Assembly: GCA_025765615.1 (NCBI GenBank)
Contig: JAIVFJ010000088.1
Span: 186,001 to 250,000 of the forward strand
Source of the DNA: Zopfochytrium polystomum
Lineage: Eukaryota; Chytridiomycota; Chytridiomycetes; Chytridiales; Chytridiaceae
Direction: 5' to 3'
Length of the DNA: 64,000 nucleotides
The notes beneath the pieces are model-generated. The model did not search any database. It saw only the letters and a list, made by a program, of their open reading frames with translations, and had not been told where the DNA came from. Shown one piece after another: positions 1 to 11,194 of this stretch (within the stretch, counting starts at the first letter, position 1; the number at the start of each line of letters is the position of its first letter). The translations under genes and the position numbers were made by a program.

Positions 1-413
1 CTCGCTCACTCAGCTTGCTGCGACGCATCATGCATGGGCTGGGGACCACTGCATGGTCAATTTGTTTTTCCCCTCATTTTCTTCTGTTTACATACGTGTA
101 CCAATATTCACTGTGTTTAAGTTTTCTTCTTCTTACATATGCAATATGTGGATTTTTATATAACTGGCTCAGCCCTCGATACTATGCGCAATACTCAAAT
201 CATGTTTGGAAGTCAGAAGCCGCCACTGGCCGGAATGCGGAGATGGGCCGTCCGGAGCCTGTCGGTCCAACACACACACTTTGTTAATAAAAACAAGAAA
301 AATGCGAGAAAAGGCTATTCGAACTTGCGGCCAAATGCAGAGTCGTCGACAGAAAGAAAGAGAAGGGTTAATACGCAATAGGTACAGAATGTGATCACAC
401 AAGAGAGAGAGAC

Positions 414-448
<35 letters not shown>

Positions 449-1020
449 AAGATCGAATAAGAAGAAGAAAAAAGGGAAAAATTACTTGCAATGCAGGACA
501 GATAGACACAAACAGGGCGCGATCGAACCAAAATCGGCGCGCGCTGTTTAATTTATTTGTTGATTTTTTTGTCACATGAATAGTAAACAGTCCACGCACA
601 CACACACACACACACACACACCTTCAAAAAAAAAAAAAACAAGCAGAGAGGGAAGAGCTTACTGCACCACCCTGCATATCCCAGCTCCCAGCTTCGCTTC
701 GCATCGCTTCCTCCCAACATCCTAGCTTGACTGCGGGTTTCTGCTCGCACACATTCTTTTTTATAGTGGAAACCCGTGGTGGAGCCAGCGTTTGTAGGGG
801 CCGTTTAGAGGGCAACGTGGGCTTTTTTGGCAAAAAAAAAAAAACCCCCCCTGATCCAGAGGGTGATTGAAATGGGTGGTCGCACACGAATAGCTTTCGC
901 TGGAGTGGTGGCGGTGGTGGTTGGTTGCAGTGTGCGGTGTGTGTGGGCCGTCAAAGGAATGGAAGGCAGCCGATCCGATGAAACAAGGTCTGGTAAAATA
1001 GGAGTGGAATGAAGTGGAAA

Positions 1021-1054
<34 letters not shown>

Positions 1055-1289
1055 ATGTGCAATAGTGGAGGGAAGTGGCGACAGAGTGCGTGTCTGGTCT
1101 GGCAAAGTTTTGGGTAAGGTATCGATTCTGATAAATTGGTGCGAGGGCGTGCTGTCTTCTTCGTTTTGTTTGTGTTGGGAGTCCAGTGTCTGTCTGTCTG
1201 GCTCTTGTTGTGGGGTGTCTTCGCCTTTTTTCCTTTTTTTTTAAAAATTTTCTTCTTTCTTTTTGTTTCTGTTGGTCCCAATTTCTCCA
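1..1289. other. Gene-free upstream stretch with microsatellites
   Basis: I see no convincing coding region. The stretch holds a GA-rich microsatellite near 402-450, a CA run near 597-621 followed by an A run, and a GT run near 1024-1050. The open frames here are low-complexity shadows of these runs. Confidence 0.6.
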
Positions 1290-1296
1290 TATAAAG
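1290..1296 (+). promoter_or_regulatory. Putative TATA box of the 1361 gene
   Basis: TATAAAG lies about 70 bp upstream of the ATG at 1361, after a pyrimidine-rich tract. Position and sequence fit a core promoter; no transcript data support it. Confidence 0.4.
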
Positions 1297-1360
1297 AAAG
1301 AATCTCGTTTCTTCTTTCTTCATCGGCCGGCCAACAATCAATCCCAATCCCGCGAAGAAA

Positions 1361-2437
1361 ATGAGCAACACAAGCAGCCCCAGCGTGAAGACAGCCGCCG
1401 TCGCCGCCGACGCCACGACGACGACGACGGGAGACTGGCGCAGCGACCCGGCCCGCCGCAAAGCCGTCGTCGACGCCCACTTGGCCGGCCACAAGGGCCC
1501 CCTCTTTGCGCGCTGGCACGTCCTCCCGCTCGCTCGGACGCGCCAGAAGGGCCGCAAGGAGAAGATCGACTTTGACATTTACCCCAACAACAACAACAAC
1601 AACAACAACAGCGGCGACAAAGCGGCTTCCGCGGTTTCCGCCCCCGCCCCCGCCCCCGCCCCCGCCCCAGACGCTGCCCCAGTCCCAGCTGAACCCCCAA
1701 AAGTCGCCCCCGCCGCCGTCCCAACCCCAACTCCCCCCTCCCAAGCAAAGCGACCCCGCGCGCCACTGCCGCCCATCCAACTCACCATGATCTTCGACGA
1801 GGGCGACGCCGACGCCGGCACCGGCTGGTTCGCCAAAGTCACCGACCGCGCCACCGGCATGAAAGTCGCCGTCGCCAGCGGCTCCGATTTCGACGACGGC
1901 GAGACCGAGGTCCGCTGGACCGCCCCAAACTACGCTGCGAAAAAGTACCGCCCCTGGCGCGACCTGCTCCCCGCCGCGGCATCGGCGACGTTCGGCAGGT
2001 GCGGCCCGTACAACGTCAACGGCGACTGGAACGTGTACTTTAGCGCCGACAGGGACGCCGGCGCCGTCGCCGCCAACAAGACCGCGGATGCAAAGGCGAA
2101 GAAGGAGGCCGAGGCCAAGGGCAGGTTGCTCGGCGAGCTGGAGCGGATGATCGCCGTCGCGGCCTGCATCCAGTCGGAGGATTTGCCGTGCGCTGACTTG
2201 CCGAGGGACCTGCTTCCCGAGCTGCACGCTGGGTTCTTGGCCGACGCTTTCAAGGGCACCGCGTTGGAGAAGCTGCCCGACCTGGCAAAGTCGACCATCG
2301 CCATGTTTATGGAGCCGCCGGCTGTTTACCTCAAGGGCGTGGTGCTCCCCGATAAAGCGCCATTGGAAATAGTTTATGAGGACGACGATGATGACTGGGG
2401 CGATGGTGAAGAAGAAGAGGAGGAAGAGGAGGAGTGA
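1361..2437 (+). CDS. Hypothetical protein with acidic C-terminal tail (358 aa)
   Basis: A single open exon from an ATG at 1361 to TGA. I do not recognise the family. The N-terminal third is Ala/Thr-rich and has a basic patch (LARTRQKGRKEK, near residues 57-68). An Asn run follows, encoded by CAA/AAC repeats at about 1588-1610, then an Ala-Pro dipeptide tract and a Pro-rich linker. From about residue 140 the composition looks globular (PPIQLTMIFDEGDADAG, then WFAKVTDRATG), followed by a helical Lys/Glu/Ala stretch. The last ~20 residues are almost all Asp and Glu. A TATA-like box precedes it and AATAAA follows 29 bp after the stop. Third positions are strongly GC-biased, as expected of a real gene. 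The Gln/Asn and Ala/Pro tracts suggest a disordered linker. Function unknown. Confidence 0.7.
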   Translation: MSNTSSPSVKTAAVAADATTTTTGDWRSDPARRKAVVDAHLAGHKGPLFARWHVLPLARTRQKGRKEKIDFDIYPNNNNNNNNSGDKAASAVSAPAPAPAPAPDAAPVPAEPPKVAPAAVPTPTPPSQAKRPRAPLPPIQLTMIFDEGDADAGTGWFAKVTDRATGMKVAVASGSDFDDGETEVRWTAPNYAAKKYRPWRDLLPAAASATFGRCGPYNVNGDWNVYFSADRDAGAVAANKTADAKAKKEAEAKGRLLGELERMIAVAACIQSEDLPCADLPRDLLPELHAGFLADAFKGTALEKLPDLAKSTIAMFMEPPAVYLKGVVLPDKAPLEIVYEDDDDDWGDGEEEEEEEEE

Positions 2438-2465
2438 TTGGCCCGAAAATACAAGGCTGTTAAAA

Positions 2466-2471
2466 ATAAAC
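2466..2471 (+). terminator. Polyadenylation signal AATAAA
   Basis: AATAAA lies 29 bp downstream of the TGA at 2437, a sensible distance for 3'-end formation of that gene. Confidence 0.45.
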
Positions 2472-3444
2472 TGCTTTTCGGACGAATGCCGTCGCCCAAT
2501 TCTGCGCGGGACGCGCGTCGTGCGCATCTTCACGCTTGTCGAAACACAAATACAAGGTGGACGTTGAGAGGGCAAAAGAGCGGTTTGGTCCCACCTGAAT
2601 CCGACCGTGAAGCGCGACGCTCGAAACGTTTCGCGGCAAGTGGATGAGCACGTCGGACCAGGTTCCGGCAGCTCGACGCGATACTCGCGGCAGCATTGTT
2701 TCTGGCGTCGCCGGAAATTACGATCGCGCAGCGCCTGAGGATCCGCCACAAGTACCACCACACACACACACACACACACACAAGCCATAACCTCATATTT
2801 TCGTATCCCATCCCCTCCCCCTGGTTCAACTTTGTGAAACCCTTCAATAACCAAATAATAATCCTGAGCTATGACCAGTAATTTCGGCGTTCGTTCTCGA
2901 TTGAGCCCTTTCCATTTTTGCCGTTGTCAATGTCGTTTTCCGTGAGTGAAACGGCCGCCCCGCTGCCTTGTGCTCGGAATTGGGAAGCTCTCCAACTTTG
3001 GAGTGGTAGGTAGCACCCTGGCGAGGGATCTCGCCACGTTCGGAGGTCTTGCAACTGCGCTTCTCAAGGCCTGGACGGAACCAAATGTCTGCCTCTCTTG
3101 GTGGCTTTGCCCACCGTCGTAACCCTTTGGGGCCTGGTGGCACATATCAAGGATATCATTTTCGATATCACATTTGCCATCGTTTGCACGCGTGCCTTTT
3201 TTTCCTCCAATGGCAACGCTAAGGTCTGATTTTTACAATGTGCTTGTGGGATTGGATCCGGAGGTTCCAGATCGCCGGGGGCAGCTGGCGCTCTGGCGAC
3301 GATCGTGTGGAACTCGTCGCCAATATATCAATATTGACATGTCGCAAAAGGGTCGTGGGATGGAGTGTCGGGGTCCAACTTTTGCTGGAGAAGACACCTA
3401 AACGTACTGTAAAATCAATTTAGAAATGAGGAAATATTTTCTAA
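2472..3444. other. Intergenic stretch with CA microsatellite
   Basis: No gene is supported. A CA microsatellite lies near 2757-2782 and an ATATC-rich patch near 3148-3175. The short frames have no recognisable motifs. Confidence 0.5.
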
Positions 3445-3527
3445 GCCTTCTTAGCTCAGCTGGCAGAGCGTATCCCTCGTACCTTAGTGGTAGGATAAGG
3501 TCGTCGGTTCGATTCCGGCAGAAGGCA
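3445..3527 (+). tRNA. tRNA-Thr (CGT) with a 10-nt intron
   Basis: The acceptor stem GCCTTCT pairs with AGAAGGC. The D arm (GCTC/GAGC) and T arm (GTCGG, loop TTCGATT, CCGGC) are canonical. The anticodon stem TATCC/GGATA encloses 17 nt: a 7-nt loop (CT-CGT-A...A) plus a 10-nt intron after position 37. Discriminator A. The anticodon depends on placing the intron at the standard 37/38 site. Confidence 0.8.
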
Positions 3528-4189
3528 CTTTTCATCCGTTTTCTTTCCCAAAGAAACATTTCGGAGAATGTTACTAAAACCCAAAGGTTTATGGGAAAGC
3601 ACAAACATGAATTCGAGCTGAAGGAAGGGGAGGGGGGGGGGGGAATCCACACGCTGTGTTAAGTTGCTGCAGAAAGTAAAAGGGTCCGTTACCGTCAGAC
3701 GCAAGCAATTCATTTGTTCTTACGTATCACTCTTGTGAGATGATTGTGCCGGATTTTCGCGTGGAGCGGAATTTTTCGCTGCGCACAGGGGCACAAGCGT
3801 GTGCCGCTGTCTCACGTGGCCTTTGAAGGAGTGCACTCATGCGGCCTCATCAAGGCACGAGGGGCACGCGCAGCTCGTGGAGGGCGCATTCACACCATCC
3901 ATCAGTCACGCCTACATAAGCCATAACCAACGCCCATAATTCAGAATTATATCCTCCACGAGCCCAAGACGGAAGCGGATGGGGGAGAGTACAAATATCA
4001 CGAATCGGGTGCCTTTCCCTTCCCGCTTTGGCCGTCTCCACCCAAAAAAAGAACCAACTCCCCCGTTTAGAGCCTCATACTACGCCCCGCAGGGTGGGCG
4101 CATCGCATAGAACCAACCTCTTTCTTTCTGTACCTTCGACCTACAACTTCGCTACAAGGATCGACCGCACTCCACAACGCGGGCACAAA
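3528..4189. other. Intergenic leader region upstream of the 4190 gene
   Basis: No gene seen. There is a short G run near 3632-3642. The region just before 4190 is pyrimidine- and CAA-rich, compatible with a 5' leader. Confidence 0.4.
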
Positions 4190-6136
4190 ATGTCAGCTGC
4201 TCCTGCCAGGTCCCTTCCCCAGTTGCAGTCCCAAGCCACTGGCAGCGGTCGTTTACCCAGCCGCGGCGACATCGGCTTGAAGAAGCAACCTTCCATCGTG
4301 GCGCTCGAGTCCATCATGACCGACCTGCTCGAGCTGACTGGACGCTCCTCCAAGCTCCCGCTCCCACCGGTCATCGCTGCACCTTGCACTCCATCTAACC
4401 AGCGCGCGCAGAAGCAAACACGGTCGACCGGCGCTTCCCCAATAGCGCCAGCGCCCAACGGCACCCATAGAAGCAACAGCGACAACCTTCCGAATCCCCA
4501 AGGCCCTGCTCCCACTAAAGCTAAAATAAGACGTGCTGCGGCTACCGCAGCCAGCCTCCGCATCGTCACAGACTCGTCGGCGTTCCAGCAAGGCTGCTAC
4601 CAGCCCGTCAGCGTCATTGATCCGTCCAGCAACTCCGCTTTCCGGGCGCTCCTTCTTCGCAGCAAAGTCGCACCCACGCTATTTGCGAGCCTTTTTGCGC
4701 CGTCGGCATCCATCATTACCGATCGAGGAAGGCGCGCTCTCTCTTCCCCCTGCCGAACCGGTCGATCCATGTCGGTGTCCGCGGAGAGCACTGGCACACC
4801 AGAGAAATCACGCGGTTTCTCGGCCTCTGCACACCCTCCGCAGTCGATCGGCGGCTGGATCCGCTGCATTGCCGTGCTCGAACTACCCCCAGATCCGTCC
4901 GCTCACCACCCTGCCCTCCACCTTTTCCCGCAGATCCCCTCCGACTCGTCCCGCCGCACACATTCCGCCACCACCCACTATCTTCCGCCTGTGCCCGCAG
5001 AACTCCCCGCAGCTTCCTTCGCCCTCATTAGCGCGCCCTTCTCCATGGGGACCAACGCCGCCGTAGCCGCCGCTGACGCATCTTTGATCCTCTGGAACCC
5101 GTCGGCACCGCCCGTCGCGCTTCGCCCGCCGCCGCAAGGCGACGGCCTCGACCCCGAACATTGCGACTACGAGTTCCCGCTGGTCCATGCAGCCGAGCTG
5201 TTTCGGGTCGTCCGGGAGAGAGGCCGCCCTCTCGTGCGGTCGCCCGCGGAAGGAGACGGCATGACACAATCGGCGACAAAAGTCGCGCCGATTATGCCCG
5301 CGCGAAGAAGCTCCCTGCAGCGGTCGCCGCAGCGACCGCCACCGCCGCTGCAGCAGACCGAGACGCAACCAGACTACATGGCGCAGTTTGCCGCCGCCGC
5401 AGCGATGGCCGCAGACGCCTCGTTCGCCGCGCTGCTCGCGCAGAAACACGCGCGCCGCAAGCAGCTCCTCGCCCTGCGGATCCCCGACGACTTCGAAGAC
5501 GTGGACGCCCGAAAGGACGCCGCCGCCGCCGCCGCCGCCGCCTCCCCGGGTCACCGCGCTTCACGGACGCGCGGCCGCGAGCGTGGGTCTGGGCGGACGG
5601 CGGCGGCGGCGTCATTGGAGAACGGTTCCACTGCCACTACAGTGGCGCCGAAATCCGCGTTGCGGTCGGCGGCGCCGCGTGTGGTGCGACACGTCGTGTC
5701 GTTCGACTCGGCCGTCGTCGAGACCGGGTCGTCGACCGCGTCCACGACCCTGCGCTCGTCCTCCCGTCAAACACCCTCCAGCGTGCTCGCGTTCGACTCC
5801 GACGACGACCGCGCCGCCGACACTCTCCCGGCGTCCGCCGCCGAGCTCGCGCGCGCCCGCCGCTACGCTCTGGACCCGCTCGCACCCGCCCTGCACGCGT
5901 CGTCCCTGCATTCGTCCATGGACACCGTTGGCCGGCCGTCCAAGCCGTGCGAGCCGGTACTGCGAGACGCCGACAACCCGGCCAAGGGCCTGGCGCGGTT
6001 ATGGCGCGGAGGCAGGGTCGCGCCGGCGTCTGCGGCGGAACAGGTGAAGCGGAATTTGCAGAAAGAGGAGTGCGCGAGGAAAAAGGAGCGCGACGCGGCG
6101 CTGATTAGAAGTTTGACGTTGCCGATTGTCATGTAG
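4190..6136 (+). CDS. Hypothetical disordered Ser/Pro/Ala-rich protein (648 aa)
   Basis: A single long exon with strong GC third-position bias. I chose the ATG at 4190 (context CAAAATGTC, A at -3) because the frame upstream has no other ATG in a good context. No domain is recognised. The first ~350 residues are Ser/Pro/Ala-rich with basic patches. Around residues 395-455 there is an Ala-rich helical segment (FAAAAAMAADASFAALLAQK, then HARRKQLLALRIPDDFEDVD) that may form a coiled coil. Poly-Ala and Arg/Gly/Ser patches follow. The last 40 residues are a charged helix (EQVKRNLQKEECARKKERDA) ending in VM. A bZIP-like or scaffolding role would be speculation. AATAAA follows 130 bp after the stop. 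Confidence 0.7.
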   Translation: MSAAPARSLPQLQSQATGSGRLPSRGDIGLKKQPSIVALESIMTDLLELTGRSSKLPLPPVIAAPCTPSNQRAQKQTRSTGASPIAPAPNGTHRSNSDNLPNPQGPAPTKAKIRRAAATAASLRIVTDSSAFQQGCYQPVSVIDPSSNSAFRALLLRSKVAPTLFASLFAPSASIITDRGRRALSSPCRTGRSMSVSAESTGTPEKSRGFSASAHPPQSIGGWIRCIAVLELPPDPSAHHPALHLFPQIPSDSSRRTHSATTHYLPPVPAELPAASFALISAPFSMGTNAAVAAADASLILWNPSAPPVALRPPPQGDGLDPEHCDYEFPLVHAAELFRVVRERGRPLVRSPAEGDGMTQSATKVAPIMPARRSSLQRSPQRPPPPLQQTETQPDYMAQFAAAAAMAADASFAALLAQKHARRKQLLALRIPDDFEDVDARKDAAAAAAAASPGHRASRTRGRERGSGRTAAAASLENGSTATTVAPKSALRSAAPRVVRHVVSFDSAVVETGSSTASTTLRSSSRQTPSSVLAFDSDDDRAADTLPASAAELARARRYALDPLAPALHASSLHSSMDTVGRPSKPCEPVLRDADNPAKGLARLWRGGRVAPASAAEQVKRNLQKEECARKKERDAALIRSLTLPIVM

Positions 6137-6265
6137 GGGATGGGAAATACACATTCTTTCAGATTTGTCCTCTTTCTTCATGAAAATTGCATCGACTGCT
6201 TTCTCCCCCCCATCTTTGCTCCATTCCCACAACCACACCTCGAAAACAGCTTGCCACTCTTATCG

Positions 6266-6271
6266 AATAAA
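6266..6271 (+). terminator. Polyadenylation signal AATAAA
   Basis: AATAAA in an A/T-rich patch 130 bp after the TAG of the preceding gene. Confidence 0.4.
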
Positions 6272-6751
6272 AATATCGAGTAAATGAAGTCACAGTATCA
6301 AACGATTGTGCACCAGAATTTTTGATGCAGGAAATTACGGACCCAGACTTAAGCTGCCTCTCATCGTTGCATTATAGCAGCCGTATTCAGCGAAAACAGG
6401 CAGCTACTGACAGCTGGCGGTCCTACCCAGACCTCGGATGGAGGGATCGGGTGTGGGCCCACCGACCAGAGTTTTCAATTGATGCGCAAGGAAGTCAGGG
6501 AAAACAATTTAGGAAAATTTTCTGAATATATATGACAATTTTCCCATGTTATTCGGCCATTTGATTCAGTAAATTTTCAATTTTTGGGCTGAACAGTCAG
6601 ACATAAGAAAATTTTCCTGATGATGGAATCGCTTTTGAATCAATCCCAAATGGTCATTCGAATCAAATGCAGGGTTTGTGTTTCATCCTACTGCTGCAGC
6701 TGACAATGCCCTCCCTAGATCAAGTTGCTCATGCCACAAAAAATGAGGACA

Positions 6752-6852
6752 CGCCCGATGTGGGGGTCGAACCCACAGCCTTGTGATGGCTCACGTGCAC
6801 ATGTCGCACATGCCGTAAGAGTCACACGCTCTACCGATTGAGCTAACCAGGC
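6752..6852 (-). tRNA. tRNA-Lys (CTT) with a ~28-nt intron
   Basis: On the minus strand the acceptor GCCTGGT pairs with ATCGGGC (two G-T wobbles). The D arm is GCTC/GAGC. The anticodon stem TGTGA/TCACA encloses CT-CTT-A, a ~28-nt intron and the last loop base. The T arm is TGTGGG, TTCGACC, CCCACA-like. Discriminator G. Confidence 0.88.
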
Positions 6853-7945
6853 AACACACACTGCATTTTTCCGCCCAATTTGATCAGGAGAATAATCACA
6901 ACTCCCTCCATTGGCCTGTTCTTGGGTGATCATATAGCCCTTCCTGCGGAAAACTGAATAGTGATAGACAGTGGACAAAATCTGTGTGCAGTGTCAGAGG
7001 CATCGTGCACTCCTCCTTGCTGCAGTACACGAAGCTGTTACTGCTTGCAATGGGCTCAAATGACACACGCAGACCCCTTGCTTCAGCTGGGAGAACCTAC
7101 CCCCCCCGCCCCCCTTCTGTGGAGCCCACATTCTAAGTCTGACTGAACACTTGCAGAGTGGCTGTTTGGAGCCACTTGGCTCAAGCTGACTGTTAAGCAT
7201 CTGCCTCCCATCTGTTACCTGTGCCCTAACTCTGTGTCCCTTTTGCTCACATGTTTGCAAAAATGAATGAAGCTCCCCCAATAGTTTATAATCACTCCAG
7301 TTAATCATAAACATAGTAGAACCATTTTTGTTGATAATCCTTGGCTTCAAGGATTTGTAGAAGCTGAAGGATGCTCTCATGTGGGCTCTAATTCACGTTC
7401 TCTCAAATGTCACGCACACAACGTTGGAGGTGTGCACAGGGGCCAGCTGCATCATGCCATCAAGGCAGTTTTGTGTGGCGGATGGGGCACAGCAATGCTG
7501 AAGCCAGCTGCCGTCTCCCGGGAGCCTTAAGATGGCCAAGCCAACTGGTGGGATTCCAGGTGGCTTCTTCAGTCTTACGCTCTCCCAGATGAGCTAAGAC
7601 GGCTGCATTTGTGTGGTAAAGTAAGAACATTTGTAGCCTTCCTCCTTGATGAAGAAGGCAATGCAGCACAACCGCACCAACGTAAAGTTTCAATTTTCTA
7701 GATGGTAAGTCAGACTCTCAGCACAACTTTTTCATGAAAATAGCACTCTTTCTAAGGCGGCAAAAAAGTGGAATCAGCTTGGGGGGGAAACAAACAGGAA
7801 GCTAAGGCACCTTTCATTCATTACTGTTTTGTTTTTTTGTTTTTTGTTTTTTTTTTTTTTTTTTTGTCAGTTTCTCTCTCTCCTGATCGTCTACTTCCCT
7901 GTTCCTGCAGAGTTTGTTTTTGTGTAAACTTTATTTCATAGGAGT
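6853..7945. other. tRNA spacer without genes
   Basis: No coding region is supported. A T-rich homopolymer tract lies near 7828-7866, just upstream of the tRNA-Ala gene. Confidence 0.5.
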
Positions 7946-8018
7946 GGGGAATTAGCTCAAATGGTAGAGCGCTCGCTTAGCATGCGAGAAGCACGGGGAT
8001 CGATACCCCGATTCTCCA
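7946..8018 (+). tRNA. tRNA-Ala (AGC)
   Basis: Acceptor GGGGAAT/ATTCTCC, D arm GCTC/GAGC, anticodon stem CTCGC/GCGAG with loop TTAGCAT, and T arm with loop GATCGAT-like. 73 nt, no intron. Confidence 0.92.
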
Positions 8019-8400
8019 AAACCTGCTACGTGTTATGACAAGACACAACCAAAGCCCTTGGAAAGGAACCAAAAAATTTAATGTGGGGATGGGACTAGAG
8101 GGGGTCCCTTTGGCAAAAAGCTGATAGAACTCAGCTTTGCATTCAGGGTTCAGTTGTTGTCCATATCTCAGATCTGACGACAGAGAGAGTGCTCTGGACA
8201 GTTGTTTGCCCTTTGTGAGGTGGTGCTGGGCAAAGTGCTGGCGAGGTGCTGGCAGGATGCTTCCACCCTGTCCCTTTCAATTTGACATCAGCCTAAACCA
8301 TCATCACATTTTTGTTCATTTCCACTGGACTGATTGTCTGTTGTTGTGAAACCAAAATTTTTTTGGGCACTGATGTGCGCTTCTGTGCCTGAGTGTGTAA

Positions 8401-8474
8401 GGTCACATGGTGTAGTTGGTTATCACGTCTGTCTAACACACAGACGGTCTCCAGTTCGAGTCTGGATGTGACCA
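8401..8474 (+). tRNA. tRNA-Val (AAC)
   Basis: Acceptor GGTCACA/TGTGACC, anticodon stem TCTGT/ACAGA with loop CTAACAC, T arm CCAG-TTCGAGT-CTGG, discriminator A. No intron. Confidence 0.92.
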
Positions 8475-9205
8475 CAGGCTGTGTGTGGATGAGTTTTAAA
8501 ATCGAATTAGTGCACTTGTTGTTCTCACCAAAAATGTCTGTCTGGCGTTGAACTGACATAATTGTAAGCAAGAGGGCCCAGACAGACGGCCAGATTGCAC
8601 CCACAGTGAAAAAAAAGGTAAAAGATTCATTGAAAAAGACGAAAACGCCTATAAGAAAAAAAGAAAAGAAAAAAGGAGGAAGAAAACTTCAGGAAGGATA
8701 TCAAAAAGGGAAGAGTGTTGATTCCTTGATAATTAAAACAAGAGAACTTTGGGGACAGGGCCAAGACTTGCATCAGTCTGGAAATTACGTTGTTTCTTTC
8801 TTTCCAACCAACGCACATCTGCTTGGGCAGGACATTCTCTGATGCAACGACAATATGATATCTACTTAATTACTGTTCAATTCGGCACAACTTTGATAAG
8901 TGTTGAGATTTGAGCCTAGGAAACCAACTTCCTGTGTCGACGGTGGCTTCGTCGTCGCTGCTGATGCGACTTACACTAAGGAAAGCAGCAGTTTGCCAGA
9001 TTCCAATGTCTGGGAAAGGTTGAAGTCCTCCTGGTCATTGAGTCTGGAAAGTTAAACTAAGCCTGAATGTTCATTATTAGCCCCCCTGGCAGTCTCTAAT
9101 TTGCATCAGAAACGGTTCAAGTCAGTCCCAAACAGCCTGGCATGGGCATTTTAGGTAGGCTCTTGTGCAAAAAGTTTTTGGTCAAACACTTTTGCTTGGT
9201 CCATC

Positions 9206-9608
9206 TGTAAACAGTCTACTCTGAGTGAGGGAGTGGAAGGAGTGAATAAAGTGGAGATGTGTGTTTTGTGGGTGGGTCCTTCTCCCCAACTTGGAGAGAA
9301 AGAGAAAAACTCTGTTATGAATTATTAACACATGATGATGGTATACACTCTGTAATCGTTGCTAGGCAAGCTTGACCAGCACAGGGTAGAAACCTCTCCT
9401 ATATTATCTGCTTGAGCAGAGGAGGAGGAAAACTGTTGACACCGGGTTTCCGTTCCACTTAATACTCAGAGAATTTGTCATCAGCGCAAGCCAGCGCCCA
9501 GGTCTGCATTGGCGGTGGCTCGCTCTCCCAGGGGCATCGTGAGAACGATAACTGACAGTCACAATAGGTTCGAGTCCGTCTTGTGCCTCTTGCTGCTAAC
9601 CAGTCAGT
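9206..9608 (+). repeat. R1 dispersed repeat, copy a (full length)
   Basis: Begins TGTAAACAGTCTACTCTGAG and ends near GCTGCTAACCAGTC. About 75-95% identical by eye to copies at 12010, 14338, 19676 and the split copies at 18688 and 21285. Near its 3' end it carries GGTTCGAGTCC (9567-9577), a perfect Pol III B-box consensus, inside a degenerate tRNA-like segment ending TTGTGCC. It could be a tRNA-derived short element, but the tRNA-like part is at the 3' side and no coding is seen, so the class is uncertain. Confidence 0.75.
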
Positions 9609-10689
9609 TCCGACCCTAAAACCATCTGCCTCTGCCAATGACGTCAGCTGGCGTCATACAAGCCCTTCAACCACAACTGCATCAGCAAGTGTCACAGCAA
9701 CACTTGCTGCTGTTGGCTGTTTGTTTGTTGTTTGCACACCTGTGTCAACATCCAGATGGCTGCGCTCACCAATGTTGTTGAGGCCAAAAGGCATGGTCAT
9801 CCAGCAGATAGACCTATGATTTTGCATTTTGCTCAGTACTGTAATTGACTTTTTGATTTACATTTCTGGATTTTCAGATATTTGTGTTGCTTAGACAGAT
9901 TGGCCATATGCTCACTAAAACTATTGCAATACTTTTTGGCATACTTTTTGCTTTGGACCCTCAGTGGCAACAGAAAGGACAACAACATTGGGGTAGGCAG
10001 GATCCTTGCAGAGCACTGGAGGTGGAGGTGATTGCAAGGTAGCTGCTGCGTGTGTTGGTGCAGGGTTGGCAAGCAATGAAGGCATTGGGGTCTCAGTGGC
10101 CACCACAGAGCCCCAGCACATGACCACAGCAAAAAAGTGTTGGTGTACAGTGATGGCACTGGAGCTGTTAACTGAGGTAAAGCAATTTGGTCAGGGTGTT
10201 ACTGGGCCAGCTAGGGATGCAGGCTTACTGCTTTGGACACCAGGGGACACCCTGGGACCCAATGCATTTGGTAGCGTAACGGCGGTACCACCTACGTCTG
10301 TGACAGGAGATCCTGTGGCAGTCACATGACTTGTGGGAGACAAGTAGTGTGGGAAACATAAAATAAAAATGAAAACAAACCACCACTCTTGTCAACCCTA
10401 GCAAACAACAAAGCTGCAGGTCAAGTGCCAACCAAAGGAGAATTGCTGCACAGAGTGCAAAGAACGCAAAGCACCAAACTTCCTTCCATCCCAGACCAGA
10501 TTGCAGATAGCTTTTGGCTCCAACGTTTGATTGATTCCGTGCAAGAAAATCTGGTCAACTTTGCTCAAATTGGACCCCAAGTTGCTGTGGCCTTGCCTCA
10601 GGTGAGCCAAACCACTAACAGTGCACCAGTCTCTGGCGAAAGGCAAACTGCCATTTTCATATACAAGCCTATTGCGCTAGTTGTTATCT
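9609..10689. other. tRNA spacer without genes
   Basis: No coding region is supported; the short frames have no recognisable motif and are not followed by plausible signals. Confidence 0.4.
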
Positions 10690-10761
10690 GGCTGCATAGT
10701 GTAGGGGTTATCACATCAGATTCTGATTCTGGGGACCCCGGTTCGATTCCGGGTGCGGCCT
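10690..10761 (+). tRNA. tRNA-Gln (CTG)
   Basis: Acceptor GGCTGCA/TGCGGCC, anticodon stem TCAGA/TCTGG with loop TTCTGAT, T arm CCCGG-TTCGATT-CCGGG, discriminator T. 72 nt. Confidence 0.92.
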
Positions 10762-11194
10762 TGGTTGAATATTTGAAGCAATCTGCCAATGGTTTGTTGT
10801 ACACCATTCCACCACCGTGTATGGCTGTTGTTGGCAGAAAATTGTACCATGCTCTAAGAGATCTGTCCTTTATCCCGCCTTTGCAGAAAATCTAACCCTT
10901 TCTGGTCTTCACCTGTAGCAAGTTGTTCTTCTAGCTAGAGGAAGGACTTTTTGGCCGTCGCATTCAAACGTTTGCTGAGACGCCTTGTTTGCCTGATGGG
11001 TGCCTCTGTGTGAGACATATTTGAGTGAAAAGCGATTGTGGTTAAGAAGCTTTCCTCCTCATGAACCGCCATGTTCCTTGCAGGCGGCTGATTATCATGC
11101 CACTTTTCTGACGCAGTCTTGTCCTAAAATGAACCTGCAGAGCCACAGTTGTGTGCTGGTTGCACAAACAGTGCTCGCAATCGTGGAGTTGTAA

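Noticed and set aside
805..2854. Long minus-strand open frames opposite the first gene
   Set aside because: They are antisense shadows of the GC-rich 1361-2437 gene and of microsatellites (runs of V, G, T-H). Codon and residue composition is repetitive and no motif is present.
4533..6108. Long alternative plus- and minus-strand frames within 4190-6136
   Set aside because: High GC at third positions of the real frame removes stops in other frames. The alternatives are Arg/Pro-rich with no plausible start context.
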